The notes beneath the pieces were generated by a model. That model ran no database searches. It worked only from the letters and a program-made list of their open reading frames with translations, and was not told where the DNA came from. Of a stretch of DNA of 64,000 bases, positions 34,001-48,169 are shown one piece after another (the stretch's first letter is position 1; every line of letters begins with the position of its first letter). The DNA is from Mesaphorura yosii (Eukaryota > Arthropoda > Collembola > Poduromorpha > Tullbergiidae), in assembly GCA_009869945.1 (NCBI GenBank), contig WIXG01000025.1, forward strand, positions 186,001 through 250,000, read 5' to 3'. The position numbers and the translations under genes are program-made.

Positions 34001-36787
34001 CATTATTAGAGTCGTGGCTTGTTTGCTGGAGGATTTTTGAAAAAAGGCCGCACGCCAAGTAGTGCCTCCGAAAGTGCACAGTCTCCAGAATCACCCTTGG
34101 CGAGTCCATTGTCATCGCCAGACCACACCTCGACTCCGACGCAGTACGGATATACAAAAGAATACGAATTTGATGAACGTCTTCCTGATGACAAAAAAGA
34201 CAAAAAGAGGCTAACCGGAGGATTCACATACGAAAGAGACAGGGATAGGGGCGATCATGAAAGAGGGACGACCCCAGAAGTATATGACAAATCTCCTGGA
34301 GTCCGGAAGTCGAAAGGAATTGCTTTCAATTACGCCCCCGGAGATGCGGACAAAGTAATCGACTCTAGCAAGAGAAGACAATTTTCTGGAGACGGTGCGG
34401 GTGAACCAGGAAGACCAACAAGTCTTCCAGTAACAACACCAGAAAAAGACAAAGGATTTGACGTTGCGAGCTTTGTAAACGACAATAAGTTGGTTAGTCC
34501 CTCCGCACTTGGACCTGATCGTACTGCCGAACTCTACGGTCCCCGACCTTGGCAAACTTCAGCCTATGCAAGACGTGACGACGAAGACGCTGAAGGCGTT
34601 GAAAAACCGCGCACTCCTTCAATATTTGCGCAGCCTGGATATACAACGAGCTTCCTTAATGCTAAAAAGCCACCAGTCGTTACAGGCACTTACGAAAGTA
34701 CGTCCCCACGACCAATTTCGGCGTCTACTCCAAGATATGATTCGAGCTACGAGGCTGATCGAAGTCTTCAATCAACTTTGTCAACTACGCCTGGACTTGT
34801 CGGGGACACCAGCCGTGAAGCAGACCGAAGCCTGTCCACATTTTCATACCAAACTACACCTGTGAAGGCAGGAGAGATTGCGAAAACCCACCCGGGCGCC
34901 CAAGCTTTGTCACCAGGCAAACGTGCAAAAGAGTTCGAACTTGGTAAAACTTCCGGCAGCCCTGAAAGGGTTGGATCCGAAGAAGGCAGTGCAAGTGAAT
35001 CAGACACACTGCAAAGTTCAACCAGCGATTCACAAGCTGACGAAAAGGAGAAATCGCCGACATCAGCTCTCCTGGCCAAATTACTGGGTAAAAAGGGAAA
35101 GAAGAAAAAGGACGGAGTGCCAAAAGTTGTGAAGACTACCACTAAACAAACCATCGTCAAAGATGCTGATGGGCTTCGCCATGATGTGCATGAAAGAGTC
35201 GAAGACTTAACACCTGGTGGAGACGGTAGAGTAGAGTATAGCACAACGTCTAACCAGGTCTGTTTGCTTTTGGTTTGTTCTTGTTTTGCCAAAAATTGCA
35301 CCTTGATTTTGTTCCAATGATCCACAGCACTTGTTCTGAGCTTTAATTAGCATGTTCTTATTTACAATTGACTAGGCGGAGCCGGTTGAAGTTGGAAATG
35401 GAAATGAACCACATGTTACGGCAACAAAAGTGACAACGAGGACTGCAACATCAGTTGAGGACAAAGAAAAGAATGCTACCACAAGCCAGGTATGGAATAA
35501 ATGTGTGGGCCTGGCCCTGAACTCTGAACAAACACTAGCCTAACTTTAATTATTGATGATAGATTGAGGAGAAAACATTTACTCACACAACATCCACAAC
35601 AGCGAACAAGAAGGAAGAAACAGTTGTCACGCAAGAGATGAGAGCAACAGCTACTATACAAACCACCAGCGGCACTCTGGACGAGGCGGTAAGACATCTT
35701 TAGGACGTCCTGTGCTTCTTGTTGCTCTTTGATTTCTAACGTCAGCATTTGATTTGCTAGCTTTGGAAATTCATTTTATTTTATTTTGCACATATAAGAT
35801 AACACTTGACACATTTTGCATTTTTGGTTGAAAATACACATTTGCCAGTGCCAATTGCCAATGCACTGCTTTTTAGTTTGTATGCATGTAATTATTTTGC
35901 AGAGAATTAAAAGGCGTAGTAGTAGCGAGGGCAGCATGAGCTCAGATACCGGTACTTTGGTCGATGAAGGAGTCCCGCGTGATCGGGTAATTGCCCACTG
36001 CATTACGGCTTTGTCAAATAATTTGCACTTTTTCGCTATTTGCACACTTTTACTTTTGCTATTTGCATTTTTATACGACGAGGTACATTGCTTAGAAAAG
36101 ACTCATTTTGCCTTCTATGACATCTCAGGGAGTGCCAGTTCCAAATGAAGCTATTCCCATTGTGAAGACGGACAGCGTCATTTATGACCCGACAGCATTG
36201 GTGCCAAGTTCTCAAGCTCAATCGACAACCCAAGTACCTGTTGTACAAACAGAAAGCAGAAAAGTAAGCTTTTTACGGAATCCCACAGCCACTAAGTCAT
36301 ATGTGGCAGAAGATACATAAACTTTGCTCTTGATAGGTTGCAATGCAATCAGACGACGGATCTTATGTCGCGTCGGGTGAAATTGTTAGTTCACAAACCG
36401 TCAGCTCCAAATCGCGAACTGTGGAAACTGTCACGGTAAGTTTCATTTATTTGTGCGTTACATTGTTTCTCGAAAGTTAGCCTTAGTCTAAAGACCTGTT
36501 GGTGTAAATTACGTTTACCCGTTACAGTACAAAACAGAAAAAGATGGGGTCGTTGAGACGAGGGTGGAGCAGAAGATAACAATCCAGTCGGATGGAGATC
36601 CAATCGACCACGATAAGGCGCTTGCTGAAGCCATTCAGGTATGATCACTTTCTTCCAATTTCCGTATGAGAATCTATTGGCATGGGTTTGTAACTTTATG
36701 AATGGCTTCCTTCTGCAGGAGGCCACAGCAATGAATCCCGAGATGACCGTCGAGAAGATTGAAATTCAGCAACAAAGTAATCAATAA
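31038..36787 (+). CDS. cora: Protein 4.1 / coracle, FERM-domain cytoskeletal adaptor
   Basis: Eighteen exons: 31038-31271, 31344-31491, 31575-31695, 31790-31937, 32009-32187, 32252-32437, 32511-32683, 32764-32894, 33167-33277, 33683-33856, 34010-35257, 35376-35489, 35563-35688, 35903-35986, 36129-36263, 36337-36435, 36528-36638, 36719-36787; 1196 residues. The FERM domain occupies about residues 64-350 ([60 protein letters not shown]). The FERM-adjacent domain follows ([16 protein letters not shown]). The middle is long, charged and Ser/Thr/Pro-rich, mostly in the 1248-nt exon 11. The C-terminal domain (about the last 100 residues) is highly conserved: [11 protein letters not shown] then [19 protein letters not shown] and [10 protein letters not shown]. 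In arthropods Coracle binds Neurexin IV and related membrane proteins at septate junctions under the plasma membrane. Many small in-phase 3' exons (12-18) suggest alternative splicing. Exon 9 has a possible longer form. Confidence 0.95.
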
Positions 36788-39700
36788 CCCACCTTGAGAA
36801 CAAAGCTGATATTTTGCAAGCTTGACACAATTTGTGAAGAGTGAAGACAGTGCTGAAGAATCTTATGTACAAAGTAATCAATTCAGTAATGTGAAAGGGA
36901 ACGATACAGCAAAAGCGACAGTCAAGATGTACTTGCACAGATTGGACTTTACCAGCGCCATGTACTGCGTAATTAAGTTTAGGGAACTTTACAAATTGCC
37001 AGTTTATTCTAGACTTTTGTAAACATAGGCAGCTGCTTTATGCTCTTTATGTCAAGCAACGGATGTTAAAATGAAATGTGATGAGAAGAATTTAGGGCTT
37101 AAAAACTCTAGCACAGAAAATTATTAGACTTCGTTTGCTGCGATAATTTTATGCCTCTCTATGAAATGAAAACGAATACATGACAATTGACACATTCAAG
37201 TTTAGCACCATAAACTCTCTTCAAGCTCAATGCAAACTAAACACGAACAATTTAGGCATTTAATTGCACTATTGCACAGCATGACATGCTTCTTAAAGGT
37301 ATTATTTGCTCTCTTGCTTAGCTTATTTCAAGCAGCTTTATCGTAACACTTGCTAGCTATGAAATGGACTCGAGAATGACTACGATAAACTATAAACGAG
37401 ATTATTGAAGCTTATAGTAGTAAAAGATCGTAAATCTAATATGAAAAAATTCTATATAAAATTAGAAATGCCAAACAATCATATATTAAGAAAGAGAGCA
37501 CGCAAATGTAATGTGAATATTCGTGAATGATTGCATGAATTTACAGCACAAAATTCGACAGTGATTAATGCCTTATGATTATAATGGTCCTAAATGTCAA
37601 ATAGGAAAATGTAGCTTAGCTTATAGATCAGCTTAATTGAGATAGAAGTATTCATAAATTTAATTCATCCGCCACATTCCAAATTTTCTATAATCAAAGC
37701 AAAACCGACATTTTACACTCATGTTGCTTTAGTTCAACTTGTCACTAATCAACTTTTGCATTTACTGGGCCAGGTTCTCGTTGGACTTCTAGACTCTTTC
37801 ATACCAATTTTGAACGTTTTTACTCAAGCTGCGTTGACACTAAATTGATCATCAGCTTCCGTTTTGAAATAGTAGAACTTTGTGTAATCAGTGAGAATGA
37901 GGGCTTTGCGGATGAAATTCACGTCCTATTTATTTTTCAGACTCCAGTACATTGCATTTAAATGTTATCTGTTCACAAACCGGTTTTAAATTACTTTAAA
38001 TCCCTTGTAGGTATAATTAAAGGTTATGGTATTTGCCCTTATTTTTGAAACTTGGTTAAGAATTGATAAGAATTACAAATATTTCGCGTTTACAATGGTT
38101 GTTTTGCAAACATGGACAGACATTTGAGTTTGTGTTGCATTTTTCTTTGTAATCTTTTATAGACCCTTGGATCGCAGTTTTGTTGTATTAATTGAACGTT
38201 AAGCTTGTTAACGAATATGAAATGGATTGAATAAAATTTCTATGCTATTTGTGGTACATGCATCGATGTACACTTACACGCCTTATTCTTATCGGTCAAT
38301 TTTATACAATAGAAGAACTGTGTCTTAAATCCAAGCTCGACTCTTATCACATTTAAAGGAGATGAGCATTTAGTACACAAATGCATACATGACCGATTAA
38401 ATTCAAAGAATTAAAAACCAACTAAAATCAGGATGGCAGTCAGTTTCCAGAAAAGGTCCGCACATTCGCAAACTTAACCAGCAGTTACTGGAACCCGACC
38501 CATCTGATAGCGTTGTCGCAAATGTACCTTTTATTACTAAAAAGTAAACGGCGAACACCGGCACAGTACAGCACAGGTTTGCTGTTTCTCAACGCTCAAC
38601 AATTATAAACTACAGACTCGACCTCGACAGTTAAGCAACTAAATCCAGAATTTGAATGACCGAGAAAAGAGGCGGCTAGGATCGAATAATCGAGAATTGC
38701 AAATTCAAGCCAACAGGTAATAAATATTTTATAGCTTCTTGTTAACGAGCAAGTAAACTCAAGCAATGCGTACGTACAGCAAGGAGGAAAATGAGGATTA
38801 AGCAATGCGTGCATCAAGCAAGCGGCTAGTCATGAATGAGACCGTGAGAAGCTGACAAAGAGAAAGAATTACGCATTGTGATGATCTTCGGCTTCGATTA
38901 AAACGGCAAGCTGATAATTGCATAAAAATTGGGTCATTAATACTCAGGTTCAATGAACACGAAAATTTAGCAAACGACAAGTGAAAAGGTCACCTTTATT
39001 TGCACACGTGCGTAATTTCCAATTATTATGCTTGTAACGGTCCCAATCTTCGTCCTAGCGTTTAGCCCAACTTATTGGAATTGAAGGTTTCGTATTGCAC
39101 GTCGCGTATTACTCATTACGCATTATGCGTCGCGTCACCTGATTGCTCGAGCAAATTGCAAATAGCAAATAAAATGAACTTTTAAGATTTGAGCAAATAC
39201 TCTTGACTCTTGGCTTGAGAACAGGTAAACAGAAATAGTGCGTGCATGCGTTTACGCATTCTAATTAGTTCAAGCATCGACGGATTGGATTTTAGTTTCG
39301 AGAGCGCTTTAGGACGGTCAATGCACGACCACGATTTAATCATACGTGGCTTTGACACAATTACTCGAGAGCTGAGAGCAGTGTCTTGCAATTAATTGCG
39401 TACACAATGTTTGAGCAGTGGGACATTAGTTAAGATAACACGTAGCACGCAATGCCATAATTTTAGCGCGGCGACTTAAAATAAAGCGACCGATAAAAGG
39501 CAAGGCAAACTTGAGGCTTCAAACTTGCTTTCAGCAAGCAGATTGTGCGTTGTGCATGCGGAAGGCCCACGAGAAAGCTACGGAACGTCTGGTTTGATGT
39601 TAGGTTTTATCTCGGACATGACACTGACACGAGAGTACACATTACTCGGATGTGCACTTAATTACGTAACGAATCAGTCATTTTTGTTTGACAACCGACT

Positions 39701-42700
39701 CTTCCTGGAGTGCTCATAGTATCTGAATCTCTTCTTTACGGCAGTTCCCGTTTCAGGACTCGGGAGGTCATAAACCAGAATGCACTTGAAATTAGTTCTG
39801 TTATCCGGTCTAGCACGATGCATCAACTCTAACGTGCGTTTCATGGATTTGACCATCCTGCCCATGCAAAATGGAATGGAAGCTGGAAAATGGTTGTCCC
39901 TCCAGGATAAAGGGTTTTCCTTCTAACTCTACAATAAAATTTGCAGGAAGTGAGGATAGATGACAATGATCTCTCTCCTATTTTCAAGTTTCCGTCTGTT
40001 CAGACACACCGGCCATCTGCCATTCCTTCTAGCGAGTGTAAGATTCAGACGAAATTGGTGGACAATTGCTAGAGGTTGGATTTAATAGAATAAGCTACAA
40101 AGAAGTGCTAGGATATGACAAAATTCAACCTTCAACGCTTTCAGTGTGATTCTGGGGATCCCAAGTCGAATGTCGAATTTCCTTGCTCAAATCTAAGACG
40201 CAATTTTATTAGACAAGTTGACAGTTTCTTTCTTCTTTATGACTTTGACAGTTGAACAACTTTTATTTGACAAGTGAGAACTCAGAATGTTCATCATACA
40301 TTGCAGAGAATCATAAAAACTTATTAATTGGACCACAATAACCTTTTATTACTCGTGTTTCTGGGAAGCACTCCTAGCCGAAAATAATTCTTGGGCGACA
40401 GTTCCAAATTCCTTGACCTAGTTGTAATTCTAAAACGCCCGACAATTCAGACCTTGTGGAAACAACTTCCAAGAAATTGGAGCACGGAATTTAGGCGAGT
40501 CGGACAGCTTGTCAAGGTCCAAGTTGAATTCACCGAATCCCATGAGCAACAAGCAAACCACAAGCAAGAGCTGGTTTAAGAAAGGCAAAGTCAAGCGTAA
40601 ATAGTAATTAGCAATGCAAACAACAATAGAAATCTGCTAGGCCATTTCACGAGCCACGACCAAATGCAAAGGGTTAATGCATGAATCGTGAATGAAGAAT
40701 CTCAGCTCGCGCACAAGTCCGCTTCCGTCTCATTTTTGCAAAGTCAGTTCGTTCTCGAGTATTATATAATTCACCCTGCACGGGATTCTCTACGTTCAGT
40801 TCAGGTTCAGCACTTTGTACAACTGCAACTGCATAACGCGTGGATTCTCGTTCGCGTCGGCCGTGCCATACATCGCGTTTCGCGTAACTGAACACCATCG
40901 TCTCGTATTCGTCTCAATTTGCATTTCACATCGGATTCCTTCGATATCAGTGAATCTGTAACATAATTATTATTCATTGGAATTGCAGTTTGCATTTTCC
41001 TTTGTGACGGCGACGCCGAACGGTCGAACACGTCGCATTGTTTACTAACGCTGAAGTTTATCGTCAGTTATGCATAATTCCGCATGTGTATGAGCTCATC
41101 CACTGAAATTGTGCAACAAAAGACGGCTGTTAAGACTTTTGTGCGATTTTATCACTGTGCAGGTCGGATTGTAGTGCATTACTTAACAATTGACTATTGA
41201 ATTGTTTCGTCGGGATTTTGAGTGGTGGCCACTGCCAATTTCTTCAGGAAACTGGCGCGTCAAGTTGCATTGCTGCACGCCTAAAACTATTTTAAGTTGA
41301 CCGTATAACATTCCAAATTCATTTGCAGATTCCTCCTTCTAATCGTTATAGTTCGGATCACGAGTTTTGGAATGTTAGACGATGAGTTCTGTTCTGGGAG
41401 TCTGCTAATTTTCAAGTTTAAAGTGCACATAAATTTGCACACTTGTGATACGCTTAATTGACCCAAGACTCAACGAGGAGCCAATAACAAGCGAGTGTAC
41501 AGCTTTTCAATTCCACAGGAATTTGGACGGACACTCAAAGGAACGAGTTGGACAAGGTAAAATTCTTGTATACGAGCGATGTGTCTCAAATCACAGTCTC
41601 AAGAATGCAAAAAAACAATGCGAGCTTCGCGAAGCATGTCACTTTCCAACTCGCTGCCAATAAATTTCAATTTAAATGAGCGATTCCCAAATAATACTCG
41701 TAAAACAAAGTGCTGAATTTTGGCCATTTTGCATCTTTTGCAAAGAGGCTTCAATAATGAAAGAAAACATTGCGCAAACTGACAGAGGAAGGGCACGCAG
41801 TAAATTAACGACAAAGATTCCCGTACGCTACACGCTTTTCGCAATCTTTCTTCCATGTAATCATGAATTGAATATAATTTACACATTATTTACATTACAT
41901 TATAAAATTCACGATCCTGGCCAAACCAACCCGAGCTCAAGGCACGGCAAGCACATGGCTTTATTGTTGCAATAAAATTCCGTCGCCGTGCTACGAGCCT
42001 CACCTTGTAATTTGCCGAGGTGCTGGCTGACTGACTGGACCATTATTTATTGGACCATTACTGCACTTGTACGCACAAATTCACGCGTACACGAATACGC
42101 GCACGCATTGTTATGTTAGCGTTGCCCGTAGTTGACCTGTTCTCATAACTTCTCACGTATGTCCTCACGCATTCGTGTTCACGCGTATTCTGTCGCTCTC
42201 ACTGCTGAAGAGCAAAGCCACAGCAGCACCTGACCTGACAGGAATAATTGATCTCTCAATTAAGTTGACAAAATAGAACCACATTGTTGTGCCAATGAAT
42301 GAGAACAAGGCAGACGCTTGAAGTGGCATAAATTATTCGCTGATTACTCTTCGTGTCTTTGCTGTGAAGTGTGTAGCCGAGCAGTGAACAGTGGCTGTGT
42401 CTGCGGTGGCGGATTAAGGTGAGTAATTGGATGTCACACTGTGGGATATCAGCCCATTATTCATTTGCACACACAATGCGCGCTTATGTTGTGACTTCCT
42501 GAGTAGTCACTGCTCACATTCACTAACTACTGCTCTTATATGGCTAAATTAAGCGTCGGGCTCCGCGTCCGGCCGACGCGCAGGGCGAAGGTGAATCGAC
42601 AGTGTGACGTGTGAGACTCTGTCACGTCTGCCATAAATCATTCGCAAATCATAATCACAGCCATGTCGTTCTGGTGCGTCTGCGTCCTTTGTCATAGGGC

Positions 42701-45452
42701 ATTCTGATTCAGCCAAATGACGCTTGACTCGCAGAATAGGAAACGCAAAGGTTCAGCTTGTCCTGGAATCATTCTCAAATGACTTCACGTTGACTGCGAC
42801 AATGCGGTGACGTACGTTTTTCTGATCGGTTCGAATTCCGCCCTCCGCTGGTGGTGACATAATTCCTTGAGCATTTATTTTCTCATTTTATCCACAGCCA
42901 CAGGTTCTATGAATGGAAGGACACGCAAGGCCTGACTTGACTCCTTGCATGGTCGTTAGAGCCAATAATCTGTTGGATGGGAGCTCGATGGCGCTGCTGT
43001 ATTTCTGTTTACTTTGATTCATTCATCATTCTTGACTTCGACTTTTGACTGTCTGTTTGTATTAGCACGAAATGAATCCGATATCTTCAGAAATAAGTGT
43101 TAATCACGTAATAGGTTGAGCCTCTGCCCACCAAGTCTGCACAGTAGCGCATCATCATTTCCTCATCACGATGTGTAAACTCAGGGGCTGGACTTAGCCT
43201 CGGGCTCGTATGCATTATCGTACAAGTAATGCGAGTGAACATTTGATTGGAGGCAAAACTTTTGATTAAAGTCATAAAGTCATGATTACCACGTTTGAGA
43301 TCGAATCCAGCATTCGGCCAAGCAGGCAGGCAGTCAAATCAAATCAAACGAGCAAGTCATCTCAACAAATCCAATTTAGAGTGATTCTAGCCTGTATGAA
43401 ATCACGCACGCATAATTCGCAATAAATATAATTGCCAACGTGCGTGCATCGCGATCGCATTGCCAGAACTGCCACTCGAGATACGTGTTCTCAATTATTA
43501 TTGGCATGCTGTTCATCTTTATTGCGATTGCGAGTACAAGTCAAGACAAGTCCCAGTGCTCTCGTAAAAGTAATCCAGGGCCTCAGCGTGAAGTTTTGAT
43601 TACTTTGCCTTTTGCTTTGGTATTTGCTCCCAGCATGTCTTGAGTAAATATGAAACTACTTTGCGAGCTGGCACTGGCACGTTTGAGATCAGATGCTCGT
43701 TATAATTACAATTATTGTAAATGCAACTTCGAATTGAATTGCAATTGCAATTTCAATTAAGATTAGAGCACCCTTCACAAAAACTAGTTTCAAATTACTG
43801 GTACGTGATTGCTCCACCAATATAGCTTGATTCTAGCGACTGATCGCGTCAAGATCTTGTAATAATTCCATTCTAAGCTTAATCTAAGAAAAGTTGGTTG
43901 TCCCTGATCGATGGCGTCGGGATACGGGTTGTGTTGGCTTATAATACGCTATAGTCCTCTATTTTTAAGCCCTCATTTTGTACACGTTTCTTAATTAAAT
44001 TACTGCAACGCCATTTAAACCAAGACAACTTGCAGATTTATGTGTCACTTGTGTCATGCACATGCTCGTGCCTCACGATTACGATTACGCATAGCAGGCC
44101 CAGGCGCAGGCAAGCAAGTGCAAGGTCGCAGGTGTAATCAAACTTATCAACGCCTCAATGTGTTAATTAACTCTTTCTGATTTATGGGCAAAGGGTAAGC
44201 AAGCTCTCTTCATTCTTCTTTCATGATCCTGTTCCTGTGAAGTGAACACAATCGCGCAATTTACCTTGAAATGGTCATAAAATGCTCGTGTTCATTGCTC
44301 ATGCTGCTCAAACTGCCAGCCTTGCCTGCAAACCCGCAAACCTGTTGCAAAGACTATCTCGCTGTAAATCAATTATCAAGTCGTAAAATCAACAAAGGCT
44401 TATCTTGTCCAACACTTGAGTACGAGATTCAATGATTTAATGACAAGACTCACTTTAATCCTTCACAATCACAATCAGATCATAAGGCCAGGCCGCTGAT
44501 GGCAAGACTTGCGAGAATGTATTCATTAATTTAATTGTGCAGATTCCACTTAATTAAGAAATTGAAGAATTGCCAATTGTCAATTGTCAGAAAACTGGAA
44601 ACGAGTTCTGCTGGCATTCGGACAAATCATGAAAGACAACAAGACGATTTTCAAGCGTCGATTTTGCATATAACCTCGAATCCAAAACTCGTAAGAATCT
44701 GAATCCCAGCTGTTTGATCTTGGAATAATTCTCAAATGAGATAATGGTTGATAGTAGTGTCGTAATATTGGAATTGAAAAGAGATCCGGTCAGAAGAGTC
44801 AAGAATCAAAAAAGCGGAGACCACCAAGAGCAGACGGAAGAAAACATTTCACGAAAAGTGAAACCTGATCTTTTACGGTTTATCCCATGGATGGCTTACA
44901 TAATTCACAGTCACAAAGCAGTACTCTGATTCGTAATGTGCCAGAGTTTCGTGTTGCGCTGATTGTTATCTGACCATTGCAAAAGTCGCAATACGCAATG
45001 TCTTTATAATATGCGCTCCGCTCCGCGCGTCAGCGTCGTCCAGCAACGTGCTCGCTCGCTCGCCCAGACGCATCAGACACGGCAAGGCCACATTGAATTG
45101 TCAATCAATCACGACTTTTACAGAATTCAGAATATTTACACTCGACTTATTATTTATTCGTGTCAAAATAATATTCACGCTCAAAAGCGTCTCTTCACTT
45201 TCGCATTTTTTGTCAATTCTTACGCATTTTATTCTTCTTTTGTCTGTTCTGCCCAGGATCAGGACCTCTTCTGAAGTCATCTCGTGTCCGCGTCCGTCGT
45301 GTCTCAACTTTGTTGCTGCACTGCCTGCCCGCAATATTTCTCTCGACGTGAACGTGAAAACAATGTGTTCATGTGCGACCGCTGGTCAGAACTGTCACAG
45401 TCACAACCGCAAAACGCAAACGAGACAAGCGCTTGACAAATATCATAACACA
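36788..45452. other. Gene-poor stretch between coracle and the TINAG-like gene
   Basis: About 8.7 kb. The first 1.4 kb may be coracle 3' UTR. Beyond about 38.3 kb no frame looks like an exon of a known gene, on either strand. Local AT-rich palindromic sequence occurs at 43706-43758. No tRNA with both promoter boxes was found by eye. The last part presumably includes the TINAG-like promoter. Long stretches like this next to developmentally used genes often hold enhancers, but nothing specific can be shown. Confidence 0.45.
38230..38235 (+). terminator. Possible distal poly(A) signal of coracle
   Basis: AATAAA 1.44 kb after the coracle stop. No canonical hexamer was noticed closer to the stop, so a long AT-rich 3' UTR is possible, but the link is weak. 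Confidence 0.25.
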
Positions 45453-48169
45453 ATGCAGTCAACGTGGTCCTCGTCGTCATACTCTTTCTTCTCATTAATG
45501 TCAGCATTCCAGAATCATAAATTCAATCACTTCGTCGTCGTTTCGTTTACACTCTTCTGCCTGGTTTCGATGCACGTCGTCCTGATTAATGGACAAGTCC
45601 CATTCCTTGGCCAGTTCTCAGACCTGGCGGTGAGTGACTCGAAATTAGCTTGTAAACTTGTAATTATTTATCATGCACGTAAAATTGCGTGGAGGAATAG
45701 CGAGAATTCTGAATGAATGAGTTAACAATGGGCTGGCGTACCTGTTTCAGGGTGATTATTGTAGAACGAGGATTGGCGGATGCTGTCCTGGACGGTAAGC
45801 TTCATATTCGTCCTAATACCTAATTAAGGTAGCAATTCCAATTCTATTACAGGCTGGACAATTGCGGGACGCCTATTCTGGGCACGTTTTGCTATTGTGA
45901 CCATTTCTGCAACCGTACAGATAATCCAGACTGCTGCCCGGATTACTGGGACTTTTGTCTGGGCCTCGAGCGACCCACTCCTCCCCCAGAAAATATTACG
46001 AAAGGTGAGAAACGCAGTATCATAAATGGTCCATTTACGACCATTTATGCGCAATTATGCTCCGGTTCATTACATCGTGACCATTTCGACACTCCTCGGC
46101 TTAAGACGCCGGTTCGTATTTTACGTTTCTTCACATAAACCTCAGTTTAACAAAAGTTGGTCGTTATCTTGGTCTTCTGTTTGTCGTGCCTGTAGTCCGA
46201 GGCCGTGATGGCTTTTTAACCTTTGGCGATTTTGATTCTTTCTTTAGGTCCTTGTTTCCACGAAGGACGCTTCTATGCTTTCGGAACAACTCTGAAAATC
46301 AACTGCAACCAATGGTAAGTAGCCAACTAGCAATGGCAATGCGAGAAAGAGCTAACAACACATTGAACTGAGTCATGATTCTTATACACAGCAAATGTGA
46401 ACCAAATCCCGGGAATCCCAGTCAATCAGAATTCCTATGCGAGAAGGATCCGTGCATAATCGACCCAAATCTCATCGAAGTCATCAACCGCGGGGACTAC
46501 CACTGGACTGCGTCAAATTACTCGGAATTCTGGGGCAGGAAGCTATCTGATGGGCTTATTTACAAACTCGGGACGCTGGAACCACATCGGGCGGTTCGGA
46601 GCATGGAACCGGTCAAGTACATTTACGACGAAGAACAATTACCGCGCACATTCGATGCCCGGACGATTTGGCCGTCACTCATCCACCGAGTGACAGACCA
46701 AGGCTGGTGTGGTTCTGATTGGGCAATGACAACCTCAACAATCACTGGTAAACAGCCGAATGCTCTGCGATTTCTCCACTGGAATGAGGCTAATGTTCTC
46801 TTCTAAACAGCGGATCGACTAGCCATTCAGTCAAAAGGAATAGAAGTGGTGCAGTTATCCACACAAAATTTATTGTCGTGTGACAGCCGTGGCCAACAAG
46901 GTTGTTCCGGTGGGCACTTGGACCGCACATGGAGCTACATGAGACGCTTTGGGTAAGTCGCAGTCGCAGACATAATCGCATGTTTATGACACGAAAACTT
47001 TCCCCATAATAAATGAATTGTGTTTTATTGCGAGCGGAATTGTAAAAGAAAAGTTTTTGGCCTTGACGTCTGGTTTGATCGAAAGGCAACTTGCTCAGGC
47101 TGGCTGTCTCGGTCCGTCTGTTGTGAGTTATGCTTGAGATTTCGACATTGGTCATTGTTTCACTTTAGCAATCTCAAGCACGTAGAGTGAAACATGAATG
47201 TGTGTACTGCTTTTGTTTTGTTGCAGAATTTAGAATTTCTGAAACGACTGGAATTGGTCATCCAAGAAATAAGTTTGAACCGAGTTAAATCGAGCAATGA
47301 ATTGAAAGAAACGAAACAGGCAAAGAATTCTGATTCAGTTCAGCACTTTGCCGTTGTATATTTTATAAAGTGGAATAGAAACTTCGGAAACCAAATTGTA
47401 GGTCGAATAAGAACGGGATCTTGATGAAGAAGTATTTTGCTGTTCACAGGATCGTGGATGAAGCATGCTATCCGTACAAGAGTGGACTCACATCAGAAAC
47501 TGGAAACTGTCAAATTTCGAGGAGAGCCAAGTCTTTACTGGACATTACGCAATGTCGTTCATCAAATTCGTTGAGTGGAAGAACGGATTTGTACCGGACA
47601 GGACCAGCATACCGAATCAGTTCGAAGGAGAATGACATCAAGTATGAAATCATAACGTATGGTCCCGTGCAAGGTAAATTTAGCGAATCATGTGCGAAAT
47701 TGAATGCGCTTGGCATACGGCGTGTGCCTTGAGTTTGATTATATGGTTTGTTTTTGTTTGATTTTAAAGCTGTGATGGCTGTCTCGAGCGATTTCTTCAT
47801 GTACAAGCACGGAATTTATCGGAAATCCGGCTTGCGGCCTGACGAACGAGTTGGGTATCATTCAGTCCGAATAATTGGATGGGGCGAAGATTTTGTGGGT
47901 GGACGGATGACTAAATATTGGGTACGTAACTACTGAGGTCATTGTTTTTAAGTTTTCTAAAAGCAGACACGAGAAATGAAATGGTATTGACTTTTCAGCT
48001 GGTGGCGAATACTTGGGGAGACACGTGGGGTCAGCGAGGTTACTTCAAGCTCCTGCGTGGCGAAAATGAATGCGAAATCGAGACGTTTGTGATTGCAGCA
48101 TGGGCGAAGCCAATGAATCAAGTTTCGCTGAAGCCAAATAGATTTTGGGAGACGAATAACATAATTTAG
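45453..48169 (+). CDS. TINAGL1: Tubulointerstitial nephritis antigen-like protein, inactive cathepsin-B relative
   Basis: Nine exons: 45453-45629, 45751-45794, 45853-46004, 46248-46314, 46392-46747, 46811-46952, 47450-47673, 47770-47921, 47999-48169; 494 residues (human TINAG 476). A hydrophobic signal or signal-anchor lies near residues 28-46 ([13 protein letters not shown]); the start could also be the in-frame ATG at 45498. A Cys-rich somatomedin-B-like region follows ([27 protein letters not shown]), then the peptidase C1 fold: [68 protein letters not shown]. Gln250, His418 and Asn442 of the papain-type site are kept, but the nucleophile position (256) is Asp instead of Cys. Vertebrate TINAG/TINAGL1 have Ser there and are inactive matrix proteins; the same is inferred here. 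The protein is probably secreted into basement membrane or matrix. Confidence 0.94.

Noticed and set aside
43285-43310. Possible tRNA B-box (GATCGAATCC)
   Set aside because: No A-box and no cloverleaf could be formed in the 70 nt upstream.
45048-45452. N-terminal extension of the TINAG-like frame
   Set aside because: The frame is open but the sequence has no signal peptide and no family similarity. The hydrophobic leader lies after 45453, so this is more likely 5' UTR.
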